Positions 11,624 through 24,702 are shown, counted from the stretch's first letter. The stretch is DNA of 64,000 nucleotides from Liolophura sinensis (GCF_032854445.1 NC_088305.1:1369001-1433000); one strand, 5' to 3'. Notes: generated by a model not told the origin, from the letters alone. Numbers and translations are program-made.

Positions 11624-11728
11624 GTTGACAATTATTGGGACAGCTGACCATGAGTATTTAGACTGTACACACTGTTTCTTTCGGAAAAGCATTAGTCAAG
11701 AAGATATTGAAGTGGTCAGATACATCTG

Positions 11729-12642
11729 TTAAAATATACAGGAGAAATTGCGTTGAGCATGCAAGTTTGTGAAGATGTTATCTATAAGGGTAGCGGAGCA
11801 AGAACATACTCGACTAGGTTTTGTAATGGAAGGGAAAAGGTAATGACACTTAATTAGTTCAAAAAAATATTTGGATGGTAAATGGCTATCATACTTGAAG
11901 TCACCTAAGATGATACATTTTTTGTTTGCGGGTATATTACGAACAGCTGTGCTTAGTTTCCATATAGAAGACACACGTGTTTGCATGGAGGGCGATAAAT
12001 ACTTCCAACAACATATACATCTGACGGAGCAGCAGTCTCCACAAATAAAGATATCATATCCACAGTCTTCATCGAAAAAAGATAGATCATTGCGTATTTT
12101 GCAACACTCAAAAGAGCTATTAACATGGAGTGCAACACCACCTCTCCTCCGTTTGTCTCGGGAGGCATGGAGTATAAGCATTCGGTTAACGGTCTGAGCC
12201 AGCTTTCCGAAAATCCAAGGACTGAAAACTTAAGATTGAGAGTGTGGATAAGGCGTGTAATTTCGTCAAAATTTTTGGCTAAACTATGGGCATTTAAATG
12301 AAGGGTTGAAAATTGGTTTTGATTGTCATAATGGATGGTTTCTAAGTGTTGAGTGAATCGTTTAGGGTTATAGTAGTTGGACAGATGAGAGTCTAAATTA
12401 CCCCAGTAGGCAACTTCATGTTCGTTGTCATCAATATGTGTTTCAGATGAATCATAGTCATTCAGTTTAATTTGAATGAAGCACATCTGGTCAATAATAT
12501 GAAGATTATATGTTGGGACGGCAGACGAGGCAATAGATGATGAAGTACGTGTTACATGTATGTAGGGAACATCATGGAATGGCAGGCGGGAGAATGTATT
12601 GTGAGGTGGAACAGACATAGAAGACACTGCGTCATTATCCAT
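11729..12642 (-). mobile_element. Non-LTR (LINE-type) retrotransposon fragment, endonuclease part only
   Basis: Read on the minus strand from 12642. An N-terminal segment is followed by apurinic-type endonuclease signatures in family order: LHLNAHSLAKNFDEI, FSVLGFSESWL, RRRGGVALHVNSS, VYVVGSIYRPP, KKCIILGDFKYDSH and SATLIDNIFTN. These alternate between two frames (frame changes near 12200, 12050 and 11980), so the copy is inactive. The homology ends at 11729 and no reverse transcriptase follows; the sulfotransferase lies immediately beyond. Most LINE copies lose their 5' part, so retention of the 5' endonuclease end without the 3' part is unusual and suggests later deletion or rearrangement. 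The clade (CR1/Jockey-like) is not settled. Confidence 0.75.
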
Positions 12643-13302
12643 ATTTAGTTGAGTAATATGTGAATGAATCTGTACAATTATTCCACATCAAAAATCCAGG
12701 ATGAGTGTTAATTTTAAGTGTAACGTACACATAAAGAAGTAATATATTTGAAAAAATATATTAGGGATACAAAGAAAGTGAAAAGTCGATTTGTAAAAGA
12801 GCAACAATATTTTAACAAAAACTCAAATTAACCATACGGTTGTGTGGGACTTTGTAAAAGTCACACGACAAGGTAAGTGGATGTAATTAACATGAGGTGT
12901 CGACATAGAATGGAAGGCACATAGTACGGGAAGTGTGGGTGGATATAATGATAAGCTGTTGTGAGTTGAAAAGCGTACACGCACTGTGGCTACAACACAG
13001 GGTCACAAGAAGTGTCATGACACAATTCATAAAGGGTCATACCGGTTTTCACTGTAGAGAGTCTTTCAGTAAGAATTTGTGGCACGAAAGCAGCGTGCAT
13101 GCAAACTAGTTTTAGTAAAGTGTGGTGTGCTATATTGAGGGAGCTACCGAGAGGTACCCTGTACCAACAGGTCATGCAACAGACTTTATGGGTACTATTA
13201 AAGGGATATATTATACAGTAATAATAGACATTGTAAGTATGCGGCCATCCGCCTCTTAAATTGCAAACCGTTGTGTATAAATAAATTACCTAAATTACCT
13301 AA
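12643..13302. other. No recognisable gene
   Basis: Sequence between the 5' end of the retrotransposon fragment and the 48-bp array. It could include the 5' untranslated region of the retrotransposon. No motif or repeat was recognised. Confidence 0.4.
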
Positions 13303-15256
13303 TTGTCATCCCAACATTAGCTACACCCCAAACAACCTGACAAAAGGCACTTGTCATCTCAACATGAACTACACCATAATAAACCTGACAAAAGGCACTT
13401 CTAATCCCAACAAGAGCTAAGCCCCAATGAAACTGACCAAAGGCACTTGTCATGCCAACATAAGATACAGCCCAACAAACCTGACGGAATTGAATTCTCA
13501 TCCCAACATGAGCTACATCCCAATAAACCTAATCGAAGCAACTTGTCATCTTAGCATGAGATACAAAACAATATCCATGACAAAAGGCAATTGTCATCCC
13601 TACATAAGCTACACCCCAATAAACCTGACAAAAAGCACTATTCATCCCAGCATAAGCTACGCATAATAAACCTGACAGAAAACACCATTCATCCCAACAT
13701 GAGCTACACGCCAACACATATGACAGCAGGCACTTGTCATCCCAACAAGAGCTACACCCCAAAAAACCTGACCGAAGCCATTTGTCTCCCCAAAATAAGC
13801 AACAACCCAACAAACCTGACGCAAGGCACTTGTCATCCCAACATGAGCACCACACCAATAAACTTGAGGGAAGGCACTTGTCATCTCAACATCAGCTACA
13901 CACCAATAACCTGACAGAAGGCACTTGTCATCCCAACATAAGCTACACCCAATAAACCTGACAAAAGACACATGTTCTCTCAGCATAAAATACACCCAAT
14001 AAACCTGAAAGAAGGCACTTGTCATCCCAACATGAGCTACAGCCCAATAAACCTGACGGAAGGCACTTGTCATCTCAACATGAGATACACCCCAATAAAC
14101 CTGGCAAAATGCAATTGTCATCCCAACATGAGCTACACACCAATAAACCTGAGGGAAGGCACTTGTCATCCCAGCATGAGCTACACCCCAATAAATCTGG
14201 CAAAATGCAATTGTCATCCCAACATGAGCTACACCCCAATAAACCTGACGGAGGGCACTTGTCATCTCAACATGAGCTACACCCCAATAAACCTGACAAA
14301 ATACAATTGTCATCCAAACATGAGCTACACACCAATAAACCTGACGGAAGGCACTTGTCATGTCAACATGAGCTACACCCCAATACACCTGACAGCAGGA
14401 ACTTGTCATCCCAAAATTAGCCACACCCAAATAAACCTGAATAAAAGCACTTGTCATCCCAACAAGAGCTACACCCCAATAAAACTAACGCAAGCCAATT
14501 GTCATCCCAATATTAGCTACACCCCAAACAACCTGACAAAAGGCACTTGTCATCTCAACATGAACTACACCATAATAAACCTGACAAAAGGCACTTCTAA
14601 TCCCAACAAGAGCTAAGCCCCAATAAAACTGACCAAAGGCACTTGTCATGCCAACATTAGCTACAGCCCAACAAACCTGACGGAATTCAATTCTCATCCC
14701 AACATGAGCTACATCCCAATAAACCTAATCGAAGCAACTTGTCATCTTAACATGAGCTACAAAACAATATCCATGACAAAAGGCAATTGTCATCCCTACA
14801 TAAGCTACACCCCAATAAAGCTGACAAAAAGCACTATTCATCCCAGCATAAGCTACGCATAATAAACCTGACAGAAAACACCATTCATCCCAACATGAGC
14901 TACACCCCAACACATATGACAGCAGGCACTTGTCATCCCAACAAGAGCTACACCCCAAAAAACCTGACCGAAGCCATTTGTCTCCCCAAAACAAGCAACA
15001 ACCCAACAAACCTGACGAAAGGCACTTGTCATCCCAACATAAGCACCACACCAATAAACTTGAGGGAAGGCACTTGTCATCTCAGCATCAGCTACACACC
15101 AATAACCTGACAGAAGGCACTTGTCATCCCAACATAAGCTACACCCAATAAACCTGACAAAAGGCACATGTTCTCTCAGCATAATATACACCCAATAAAC
15201 CTGAAAGAAGGCACTTGTCATCCCAACATGAGCTACACCCCAATAAACCTGACGGA
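13301..15256 (+). repeat. Duplicated block within the 48-bp array (offset 1196 bp)
   Basis: The variant order at 13301-14060 recurs at 14497-15256 with few changes. Shared oddities include attagctacaccccaaacaa, aacatgaactacaccataat, the gctacgcataataaacc unit and the acatgttctctcagcataa unit. A second block of the same type is near 16700-17210 and 17520-18030 (offset about 820 bp). These show block-wise amplification in addition to unit slippage. Confidence 0.85.
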
Positions 15257-18200
15257 AGCCACTTGTCATCAAAACATAAGCTACACCCCAACAATCCTGA
15301 CAAAAGGCACCTGTCATTCCAGCATGAGTTACACCCCAATAAACCTAACAAAAGGCACTTTTCATCCCAACAAGAGCTACGCCCCAATAAAATTGACAGA
15401 AGGCACTTGTCATCCCAACATAAGCTACACCCCAATAAACCTGCATAAAGACACTTGTCATCGCAACATTAGCTTCACCCTCAAAAAAAAAACTGACAGA
15501 AAGCATTTCTCATCCCAACATGAACTACACCTTAATAAACCTGGCAAAAGCAATTTATCATCCCAACATCAGCCACACACCAAAAAAAACTGACAAAAGG
15601 CACTTGTAATCTCAGCATGAGCTACACATCAACAAACCTGACGACAGGCATTTGTCATCTCAGCACGATCTACACCCCAAAACACCTGACAAAAAAACTT
15701 GTCATCCCAACATGAGCTACACCCCAATAAACCTGACAGCAGACACTTGTCATCCCAACATGAGATACACCCCAATAAACGTGATTGAAGGCACTTGTCA
15801 TCCCCTCATTAGCCACACCCTCAAAAAACTGACAGAAGGCACTTGTCATCCCACAATGAACTGCACCCCAACAAAGCTGACGATAGGCACTTGTCATCCC
15901 AACATTAGCTACACCTTCAAATAAACTAACAGAAGGCAATTGTCATCCCAACATTAGCTAAACCCCAATGAACCTGACGGAAGGCACTTGTCCTCCCAAC
16001 ATAAGCTACACCCCAAAAAACCTGGCAGAGTTCACTTGGTATCCCAACATGAGCTACACCCCAATAAACCTGACAAAAGGCACTTGTCATCTCAACACAC
16101 GCTACAACTTAATCAACCTGACAAAAAGCACTTATCATCCCAACATAAGCTAAAACCCAAAAAACCTGACAGCATGCACTTGTCTTCCCAACATTAGCTA
16201 CACCCCAACAAACCTGGCAGAAGGCACTTGTCATCCCAACATGAGCTACACCCCAAAAAACCTAACTAAGGGCACTTCTCAACCCAACATCAGCGACACC
16301 CAAAAAAACCTGAGAGAATGCACCTCTCATCCCAACATGAGCTACACCCGAAAAAAACTGACCGAACGCACTTGTCATCCCAACATGAGCTACACCCCAA
16401 AAAAACTGAAAAAGGCACTCATTATACCAACATGAGAAACCCCCTACATAAAGCTGACGTAAGGCACATGTCTACCCAACATTAGCTACACCCAATAAAC
16501 CTGACGGAAGCCATTTGTCATCCAAACATGGACTACATCCCAATAAACCTGAAGTAAGGCACTTGTCATCTCGACATAAGCTACATCCCAATAAACCTGA
16601 CAGCAGGCAATTGTCAACCCAACAAGAGCTACACCCCCAATAAACTTGAATAAATACACTTGTCGTCCCAACATGAGCTACACCCTCAAAAAAACTGACA
16701 AAAGGCACTTGTCATCCCAATAAGAGCTACACCCCAGAACACCTGCAAGGAAGCCCTTGTTATCCCAACATGTACTTCACCCTCAAAAAAACTGACGAAA
16801 GGCACTTGTAAACCCAACGTGAGCTGCACCCCAATGAACCTGGCAAAAGGCACTTGTCATCCCAACATTAGCTACACCTAAAAAACCCTGACGGAAGCCA
16901 CTTGTCATGGTAACATTCGCTACACCCCAATAAACCTAAGGGAAAGCACTTGTCATCTCAGCATGAGCTACAACCCAACAAACCTGGCAAAAACCATTTA
17001 TCATCCCAACATCAGCTACACACCAATAAACCTGACAAAAGGCAATTGTCACCTAAGCATGAGCTACAAACCAATAAACCTGACAGGAGACATTTGTCAT
17101 CCCAACATGAGCTACACCCAAACAAAACTGACGGCAGGCACTTGTCATCTCAGCATGACCTACACCCCAAAACACCTGACAAAAAACACTTGTCATCCCA
17201 ACATGAGCTACACCCCAATAAACCTGACAGCAGGCACTTGTCATCCCAACAAGAGCTACACCCCAATAAACCTGACAACAGGCACTTGTCATCCCAGCAT
17301 AAGCTACACCCTCAAAAAAACTGACAGCAGGCACTTGTCATACCAACATGAGCTACACCCTCAAAAAAACTGACAGAAGGCACTTGTCATCCCAACAAGA
17401 GCTACACCCCAATAAACCTGAGAGCAGGCACTTGTCATCCCAGCATAAGCTACACCCTAAATAAATCTGACAGAAAGCACTTCTCATCCCAACATGAGCT
17501 ACACCCTAACAAACCTGACGGAAGATATTTGTCAACCCTACAAGAGCTACACCCCAGAACAGCTGACAGGGGACCCTTGTTATCCCAACATGAACTACAG
17601 CCTCAAAAAAACTGACGTAAGGCACTTGTGAACCCAACGTGAGCTACACCCCAATGAACCGGGCAAAAGGCACTTGTCATCCCAACATTAGCTACACCTA
17701 AAAAACCCTGACGGAAGCCACTTGTCATCCCAACATTAACTGCACCCCAATAATCCTAAGGGAAAGCACTTGTCATCTCAGCATGAGCTACAACCCAACA
17801 AACCTGGCAAAAACCATTTATCATCCCAACATCAGCTACACACCAATAAACCTGACAAAAGGCACTTGTCACCTCAGCATGAGAGACACACCAATAAACC
17901 TGACAGAAGACACTTGTCATCCCAACATGAGCTACACCCCAACAAACCTGACGGCAGGCACTTGTCATCTCAGCACGATCTACGCCAAAAAACACCTGAC
18001 AAAAAACACTTGTCGTCCCCACATGAGCTACACTTCAACAAACCTGACAGCAGGCACTTGTCAACCTAACATAAGCTACACCCCAGCAAATTTGAGAGCA
18101 GGCACTCGTCATCCCCACATAAACTACACCCCAATAAACCAGACGGAAGGCACTTGGCATCCCAACTTAAGCTACACACCACAAAAACCTGACGAAAGGT

Positions 18201-20889
18201 AGTTGTCATCCCAACATGAGCTACACCCCAATAAACCTGACAAAAGACATTGCTCATCCCATCATGAGGTACACCCTTTTAAACCTGACAAAAGGCACTT
18301 GTCATGCCAACACGAGCCACTCCCGAACAAACCTGACGAAATGCACTTGTCATCCCAACATGAGCTACTCCCCAATAAACCTGACGGAAGCCACTTGTCA
18401 TCCCAACATAAGCCACACCCCAACAAACCTGACAAAGGGCACTTGTCATCCCAACATGAGTTACACCCCAATAAATCTGACAAAAGGCACTATTCATCCC
18501 AGCAAGAGCTACGCCCCCCAAAAAATGACGGAAGGCATTTGTCATTTAAACATGAGCTACTGTCCAATACGACTGACGGAAAGAACTTGTGATGCCAACA
18601 TGAGTTACACCCCAATAAACCTGACCAAAGGCACTTGTCATCCCAACATTAGCTACACCCCAATAAACCTGACAGAAGGCACTTGTCATTCCAACATAAG
18701 CTACACCCCAATAAACCTGACAAAAGGCACATGTCATCTCAACATGAGCTACACCCCATTAAACCAGGCAGCAGGCACTTGTCATCCCAACATAAGCTAC
18801 TCCACAAAAAAATTCACAGCAGACAGTTGTCATCCCAACATGAGGTACACCTTATTTAACCTGTCGAAAGGCACTTGTCATCCCAACATAAGCTAAACCC
18901 CAATAAACTTGAGGGAAGCCACTTGTCATCCCAGCATGAGCTACACCCTAATAAAACTAACAGAAGGCATTTGTCATCCCAACATGAGTTACAACCGACG
19001 GAAGGCACTTCTCATCCCAACATAAACTACACACCAATAAACCAGAATGAAGGCACTTGTCATCCCGACATGAGCTACACCCCAATAAACATGACGGAAG
19101 GCACTTGTCATCCCAACATTAGCTACACCCCAATAAACTTGACGAAATTTTCTTATCATTCCAACATGAGTTACACACCAATAAACCTGACAGAAGGCAC
19201 TTGTCATCCCAACATGAGCTACACCTCAATAAACCTGACAGAAGGCACTTGTCATCCCAACATGAGCTATACCCCAACAAAAATGACGGTAGGCACTTGT
19301 CATCCAAACATGAGCTACACCCCAACAAAAACCTGAGAGCATGCACTTCTCATTCCGAAATATTCTACTCCATAAAAAACCTGACGGAAGGCAATTGTTA
19401 TCCCAACATGAGCAGCACCCCAATAAACCTGACAGAAGGCACTTGTCGTCCCAACATGAGCTACACCCCAATAAAAATTACAGCAGGCACTTGTCATCCC
19501 GAGAAAACATACACCACACTACACTTGACAGATAGCACTTTTCAACCCAACATTGGTTACAGCTCAATCAACCTGACGGAAGGCACTTGTCATCCCAACA
19601 TGATCCACATACCAATAAACTTGACAGAAGGCACTTCTCATCCCAACAAGAGCTACACCCCTGACAAAAGGCACTTGTCATGCCAACAAGAGCTACTCCC
19701 AACAAACCTGACAAAAGGGACTTGTCACCCCAACATAAGCTACACCACAACAAACCTGACAAATAGCACTTGTTATCCCAACATGAGTTACGCCTCTGTA
19801 AAAATGACAAAAGGCACTTGTCATCCCAACAAGAGCTACGCCCAAATAAAACTGACAGAAGGCACTTGTCATCCCAACATGAGCTACAGCCCAGAACAAC
19901 TGATGGAAGGCATTTGTCATTCCAACAAGAGCTACTCCCAATAAATCTGACGGAAGCCACCTGCCATCCCAACATTAGCTACACCCCAATAAACCTGACG
20001 AAAGGAACTTGTCATCCCAACATGAGCAAAATACCAATAAACCTGTCAGAAGGCACTTGTCATTAAAGCATGCGCTGTACCCCAATAAACCTGACGGAAT
20101 TTACTTCTCATTTCAACATGAGCTACACCCCAACAAAGCTGACAGAAGGCACTTGTCATCCTAACATAAGCTACACCCCAGCAAATTTGACAGCAGGCAC
20201 TTGTCATCCCAACATGAAAAACCCCAATAAACCTGACAGAAGGCACTTGGCATCCCAACAAGAGCTACACACCAATAAACCTGACGGAAGGCACTTGTCA
20301 TCCCAACAAGAGCTACACCCCAAGAAACCTGACGGAAGACACTTGTCATCCCAACATGAGCTACACCTCAATAAACCTGACGGAAGGCACTTGTCATCCC
20401 AACATGAGCTACACCCCAATAAACCCGACGGAATTTACTTGTCATCCCAACATGATTTACACACCAAGTAAACCTGACAGAAGGCACTTGTCACTTCAGC
20501 ATGCGCTACACCCCAATAAACCTGACAAAAGTCACTTGTCATCCCAACATGAGCTACACCCCAACAAATCTGACGGAAGGCACTTGTCATCCCAACAAGA
20601 GCTACACCCTAATAAACCTGACAAAAGGCACTTGTCATCCCAACTTGAGCTACACACCAGTAAACCTGACGGAAGGCACTTGTCATCCCAATATGAGCTA
20701 CACCCTAATAAACCTGACAGAAGCCACTTGTCATCCCAACATGAGCTACACCCCAATAAACCTGACCAAAGGCACTTGTCATCCCAACAATAACTACACC
20801 CCAATAAACATGGCAAAAGGCTCTTTTCATGTCAACATGAGCTACACCCCAATAAACCTGACAGAAGGCACTTGTCATCCCAGCATGAG
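13303..20889 (+). repeat. 48-bp minisatellite array, 7.6 kb, about 158 units
   Basis: Consensus unit aaacctgacaaaaggcactt, then gtcatcccaacatgagctac and accccaat. Units vary at many sites (acgg/aaaa/agcag after ctgac; acatgag/acataag/acaagag), and short indels break the period. Because 48 is a multiple of three and the unit lacks stops in several frames, pieces read as GTCHPNMSYTPINLTK on the plus strand and as GVAHVGMTSAFCQVYW on the minus strand. Frames are broken repeatedly and none has a supporting promoter or splice structure, so I annotate a repeat and no gene. Confidence 0.95.
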
Positions 20890-20929
20890 CTTCTTTACCC
20901 TTTACCATTTTTGGGGATGTCTTTTTGAG

Positions 20930-21250
20930 TTGATTGAGTGAGTGCTTTGGGGTTTTAAAGTCGTACTTCTTATTTTTTGAGTCTTATGACGACAAAGGAA
21001 TCCTTAGAGAGCATGTAATGTGCCTCCTTGTTGCAGGACAGACTTCCAGCGTTCTTTAATATAGTGCTGCTTCACTGAGACACCTTACAAAGAGCAAGTA
21101 AGCCGCCCCACCCGAGCCATTATGCCGAACCAGTCGTTGCACTATCTCTTTCCTGCTGAGCGCCAACCGAGGAAGTTGCAACTACCTCTTTTAAAGTCTA
21201 CCACTCCCGAAGCGGACGCTCTACGAACTGTGATGTCGGGGCTCGTTGTG
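20930..21250 (-). mobile_element. tRNA-derived SINE, same family as at 56034-56397, diverged
   Basis: Shares the body (atgacgacaaaggaatcc, gtaatgtgcctccttgttgc, cccgagccattatgc) and the tRNA-like head (cgaagcggacgctctacgaa) in the same orientation. The (GTGA)n end abuts the end of the 48-bp array. Internal deletions remove the B-box region. Confidence 0.8.
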
Positions 21251-21620
21251 ATATCTTTTAGAAGATGACAGATGCATAGAGCAGGGTGTAGACAGTTTTT
21301 ATCTTTCACCGTTTTCGGGGATGTCTTGTAGAAGATGTTGACAGATGCCTGTCTGAAGGGTGTAAGTAGCTTTACCTTTCACCATTAATACGGCAGTCTT
21401 TTATAACCCGTAGACAGAAGCAGCAAGGATGTAGACAGATACAGCAAGGATGTAGACAGATACAGTGAGGATATAGACAGATGCAGTGAGAAGGGTGTAG
21501 ACAGTTTAGCTTTTCACGATTACTGGGGATGTCTTGTAGAAGATGCAGACAGGTGCATAAAGCAGGGTGCAAACAGTTTAACTTTTCACCGTTATCGGGG
21601 ATGTCTTGTAGAAGGTGTAG
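21240..21620 (+). repeat. About 70-75-bp degenerate tandem repeat
   Basis: Four to five imperfect units share gtagaagatgcagacaggtg, agggtgtagacagttt and tttcaccgttatcggggatg. Unit lengths are irregular, with a short (gatacagcaaggatgtagaca) sub-repeat at 21410-21480. Confidence 0.7.
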
Positions 21621-21962
21621 ACAGATATCGTTACAATAAATATTTTTAACCTGTTCTTTAAACTGAGATTTTTGTTCATTATTTGTTCTAAGAAAGACGA
21701 TTTTTGTAGGATTTTGAAGTAGGATAGAAAGAAATGTGAAAAGGTTGGAAAAGATTAGCATTGGCTTCATTATCTTAGAGAAAAAATAGACTGTTTTTAT
21801 GATGCTGATCTTTCGGTTTCTAAAAACTCAGTGTTGAAGTTTTCCAATATTACACAGCTTGCCTTTCCTGGTCTAGTACTTTCAAATAATGTCGTTAACT
21901 GAAAATTGAATATTTCAATATTTTCCCAGGTGGACTATGTTTCTAGGTGTTCATTAAAACAA

Positions 21963-22154
21963 TCATGTGTTAAACACAGAGAGCACTAAATTTATAAACC
22001 CATCAAGATACAAATCGTCAGAGTTTGGACTGGAAGTGGTATCGTCACCGGCAATATCTGCGTTGAAGACAGGTAACTGGGAAAGACTGGCTGTGGTGTT
22101 AACTGCTGCTAATTTATCAGCCATGGATACATACATATGACTTAAATCTTTCAC
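21963..22154 (-). other. Unrecognised open frame, possible exon
   Basis: Minus-strand frame with normal-looking composition (MADKLAAVNTTASLSQLPVF and NADIAGDDTTSSPNSDDLYL). No family recognised and no convincing splice sites. It lies on the same strand as 22755-23045. Weak. Confidence 0.2.
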
Positions 22155-22591
22155 AGATAATCACAAGTTTGATAGTTAGAAAAAGGAAGTGAGTGAGTTC
22201 ACAGAGTATATGATTGTTGAGCATAACAGTGGTGAACAATGGCGGACAATCAGAAAGACGAACACAATGTAAACATACGTGTGAAGACTATATGAGCTGA
22301 ATCTCTACGGTTATACAAGGAGAAAAAGGAAGAGATTTTATTCTTTGACAAAATGCATGCATATGTTGATATAATGATCATTTGTATATTTAGTAGCTTA
22401 TTATAATTATACCTACAGATTGGGTTATTTTAGTGTAAAATTGAAATAACAATGTAAAATGTCAAACTCTCTGCACATGTAAAGGTACTTTACTGGACAC
22501 TCGGATCCAGCAGATATCGAAAGTTGTACTGATAATTGTCAATTCGTTGTTTAAAATAAGTGCAAAAGAGTGAGGCCAGTCTGCGACTTCC

Positions 22592-22745
22592 CGGAGTTAC
22601 ACTAGAGTCTGAACTCAGTTTGTCGCTTTAGAGAGTTACAAGTCAAATGGTATCAATTTGTGGCTTTAAAGAGTTACACGTAAAGTGGTGACAGTTTGTA
22701 GCTTTAGAAAGTTATAAGTACAATGGTATCAATTTTTGGATTTTT
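22592..22745 (+). repeat. 38-bp tandem repeat, about four copies
   Basis: Unit agagttacaagtcaaatggt followed by atcaatttgtggctttaa; the copies are diverged. Confidence 0.7.
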
Positions 22746-22754
22746 ACAGTGAAA

Positions 22755-23045
22755 TTACATAGGTATCAGTTTGTTTGCTGCAGGGATTTGTTTTTCAGTG
22801 TAACAAATGGCTGGAGGCAGATCTGTACGGGCACTGCAGCCAGATCCTCGTTTTAGTCTGCGAGCGGTCTGATGGACAACGTTCCTGTCATCAAGTCGTA
22901 CAAATCGCCCTTTCCTCACTCTTGTGACCCTATGTAGGCTGAGGACTGCCTGAAGTAACATAGGGTGGGCTTTGTCATCAGGTATAGGCAGTTTCGCGAA
23001 GAAGGGTCTCCAGATGTCAAATATCGGCACTATCTTGACGGGCAC
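22755..23045 (-). other. Unrecognised open frame, possible terminal exon
   Basis: The minus-strand frame reads KIVPIFDIWRPFFAKLPIPD then DKAHPMLLQAVLSLHRVTRV and RKGRFVRLDDRNVV. An AG acceptor-like site (agcacag before gtggggtgcc) precedes it near 23050. It ends in a normal stop. The composition looks like protein and not like the repeats around it. I do not recognise a family; upstream exons could lie in or beyond the 200-N gap. Confidence 0.3.
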
Positions 23046-23084
23046 CCCACCTGTGCTTTTTGAAAATACCTAATTCTATGGGTT

Positions 23085-23190
23085 TTCATTGAGCTCTGCC
23101 CTGTTTCCTCCCACCATAATGCTGGCCGTCGTCGTAAAAGTGAAATATTCTTGAGTGCGGCGTAATACACTAATCAGATAAATAAATAAA
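23085..23190 (+). mobile_element. SINE family 1 fragment (AAATAAATA tail)
   Basis: Contains ctcccaccataatgctggcc, gtgaaatattcttgagtgcg and the tail aataaataaa. A 3' fragment. Confidence 0.75.
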
Positions 23191-23217
23191 TTGTCGTAGA
23201 AGATGCAGAGTCACCGA

Positions 23218-23417
23218 NNNNNNNNNNNNNNNNNNNNNNNNNNNNNNNNNNNNNNNNNNNNNNNNNNNNNNNNNNNNNNNNNNNNNNNNNNNNNNNNNNN
23301 NNNNNNNNNNNNNNNNNNNNNNNNNNNNNNNNNNNNNNNNNNNNNNNNNNNNNNNNNNNNNNNNNNNNNNNNNNNNNNNNNNNNNNNNNNNNNNNNNNNN
23401 NNNNNNNNNNNNNNNNN
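23218..23417. other. Assembly gap, 200 N
   Basis: Exactly 200 undetermined bases, the pattern of a fixed-size scaffolding gap, so the true distance is unknown. Confidence 0.99.
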
Positions 23418-23849
23418 CATATGGACACAGACCCCCATTACAACTTCCGTTTTTCGGTACGATTGTAGTTCTGTGTATTTTAGGGTGTAAAGTCTTTTTT
23501 TTTGCTGCCACCTGCCGTTTTTGGTGTACAGGTGCATGCTTGGTATCAGAAGTGATGGAAATTGTCTAAGCTTTGGGCAGGTATGAGTTTTAATGATGAA
23601 AGTTTGAAATTCCCAGCTGCCGGCATAGAAAGGTCCAGATTTTGACGGTCAACCTATGTCAAGATTTTTTATGGCTTCTTTCTCACAGGCTGGGCCATGT
23701 AGGCCTATGCACCAAAGCTTATTGGCCACTGAATGTTTGGGACTGAGCTACAGCGCTAAACGTTAACATTGTCGCTTTGGGAAAACTAATGGGGGTCTGT
23801 GGCCATATTACTCGAGGGTCCATGCTAACTACCCCGTTTTACCACGCCT

Positions 23850-24020
23850 CTTCGATGATCTAATGGTTAGAGCGCCCGCCTCGAAGTCTGGAGACCCGGC
23901 CGTATCAACCCCGCTTAGGGTCATACCGAAGACTGAAAATGGTACTTGCTGCTGTCTTGCTTGGTGCTCGCCTCTGAGGGGTTGGAGCAAGGAAACGTAC
24001 AGGACTTGCTGCATACCTAA
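23850..24020 (+). mobile_element. tRNA-derived SINE (family 4)
   Basis: tRNA-like head gatctaatggttagagcgcc, then an anticodon-arm-like segment and a B-box-like ccgtatcaacccc, followed by a body (gaagactgaaaatggtactt, gctcgcctctgaggggttgg). It does not fold into a full tRNA acceptor stem in the flanks, so I call it a SINE and not a tRNA gene. Confidence 0.65.
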
Positions 24021-24609
24021 TGATTCCCGTTGCCATATGACTGAAAAAGTACGACGTGAAACTTAAGCATAGGTCTACCGGTACATACATCCACACACGC
24101 ACGTAAATATGCCTCACCCCCACTTTACCACGGAGTGTCACAGTGACATTATAGGCCTATGACAAGGTCTGCTTATTAATTAAAACAGCGTTACCATGCC
24201 ATTAAACTGTACTGCTATCTGAAATTTTTATGCATAAAATTAAATGTAGCGGTTTTTAAGCATTTGTATCATATCATACAGGAGAGCTTTACGGACCCTA
24301 TTTCTTCCTACATTTTTACATTTACATGTAGCCATAGGTCCTTTAGACAAAATTAAAACCTTGTGAAGTCCGGTATACCTGAATGTGTAGGCTTATGGGC
24401 TTAAAGGCTAGCATGAAGTATATATCAGAAGAAAGACCATTCAAAATGGTCCGGGAAAAATAGTTTGATTTATTTTTTAGAAAACTCTACTACTAAGAAT
24501 TCTACTGTGGCCTTTCTGACCATATTGGGGCCAGTGTCACTTCAGCTTTTTTGGCCACTTGACACGCATAGATTGCTTTAATTTGATCATTCAAAAATGC
24601 ATCATCATT

Positions 24610-24702
24610 AATGCTGACATAATACTGGCCGGCGTCGTAGAAGTGAAACATTCTTGAGCACCGCATAAAAACCCTAATCAAATAAATAAATAAATAAACA
24701 CA
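24610..24702 (+). mobile_element. SINE family 1 fragment
   Basis: Contains actggccggcgtcgtagaag, aacattcttgagcaccgc and a tail of aaataaataaataaa. Confidence 0.75.

Noticed and set aside
13303-20889. CRISPR array
   Set aside because: No unique spacers between conserved repeats; whole units vary continuously, and the genome is eukaryotic.
13295-20941. Dozens of overlapping repeat-protein frames on both strands
   Set aside because: Products of the 48-bp array; frames break at every indel, overlap each other on both strands, and have no start or splice context.
23170-23537. Frames containing long runs of undetermined residues
   Set aside because: Translations through the 200-N assembly gap.
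23850-23925. Genuine tRNA gene
   Set aside because: A-box-like and weak B-box-like motifs are present, but no acceptor stem pairing was found and a SINE body follows directly.
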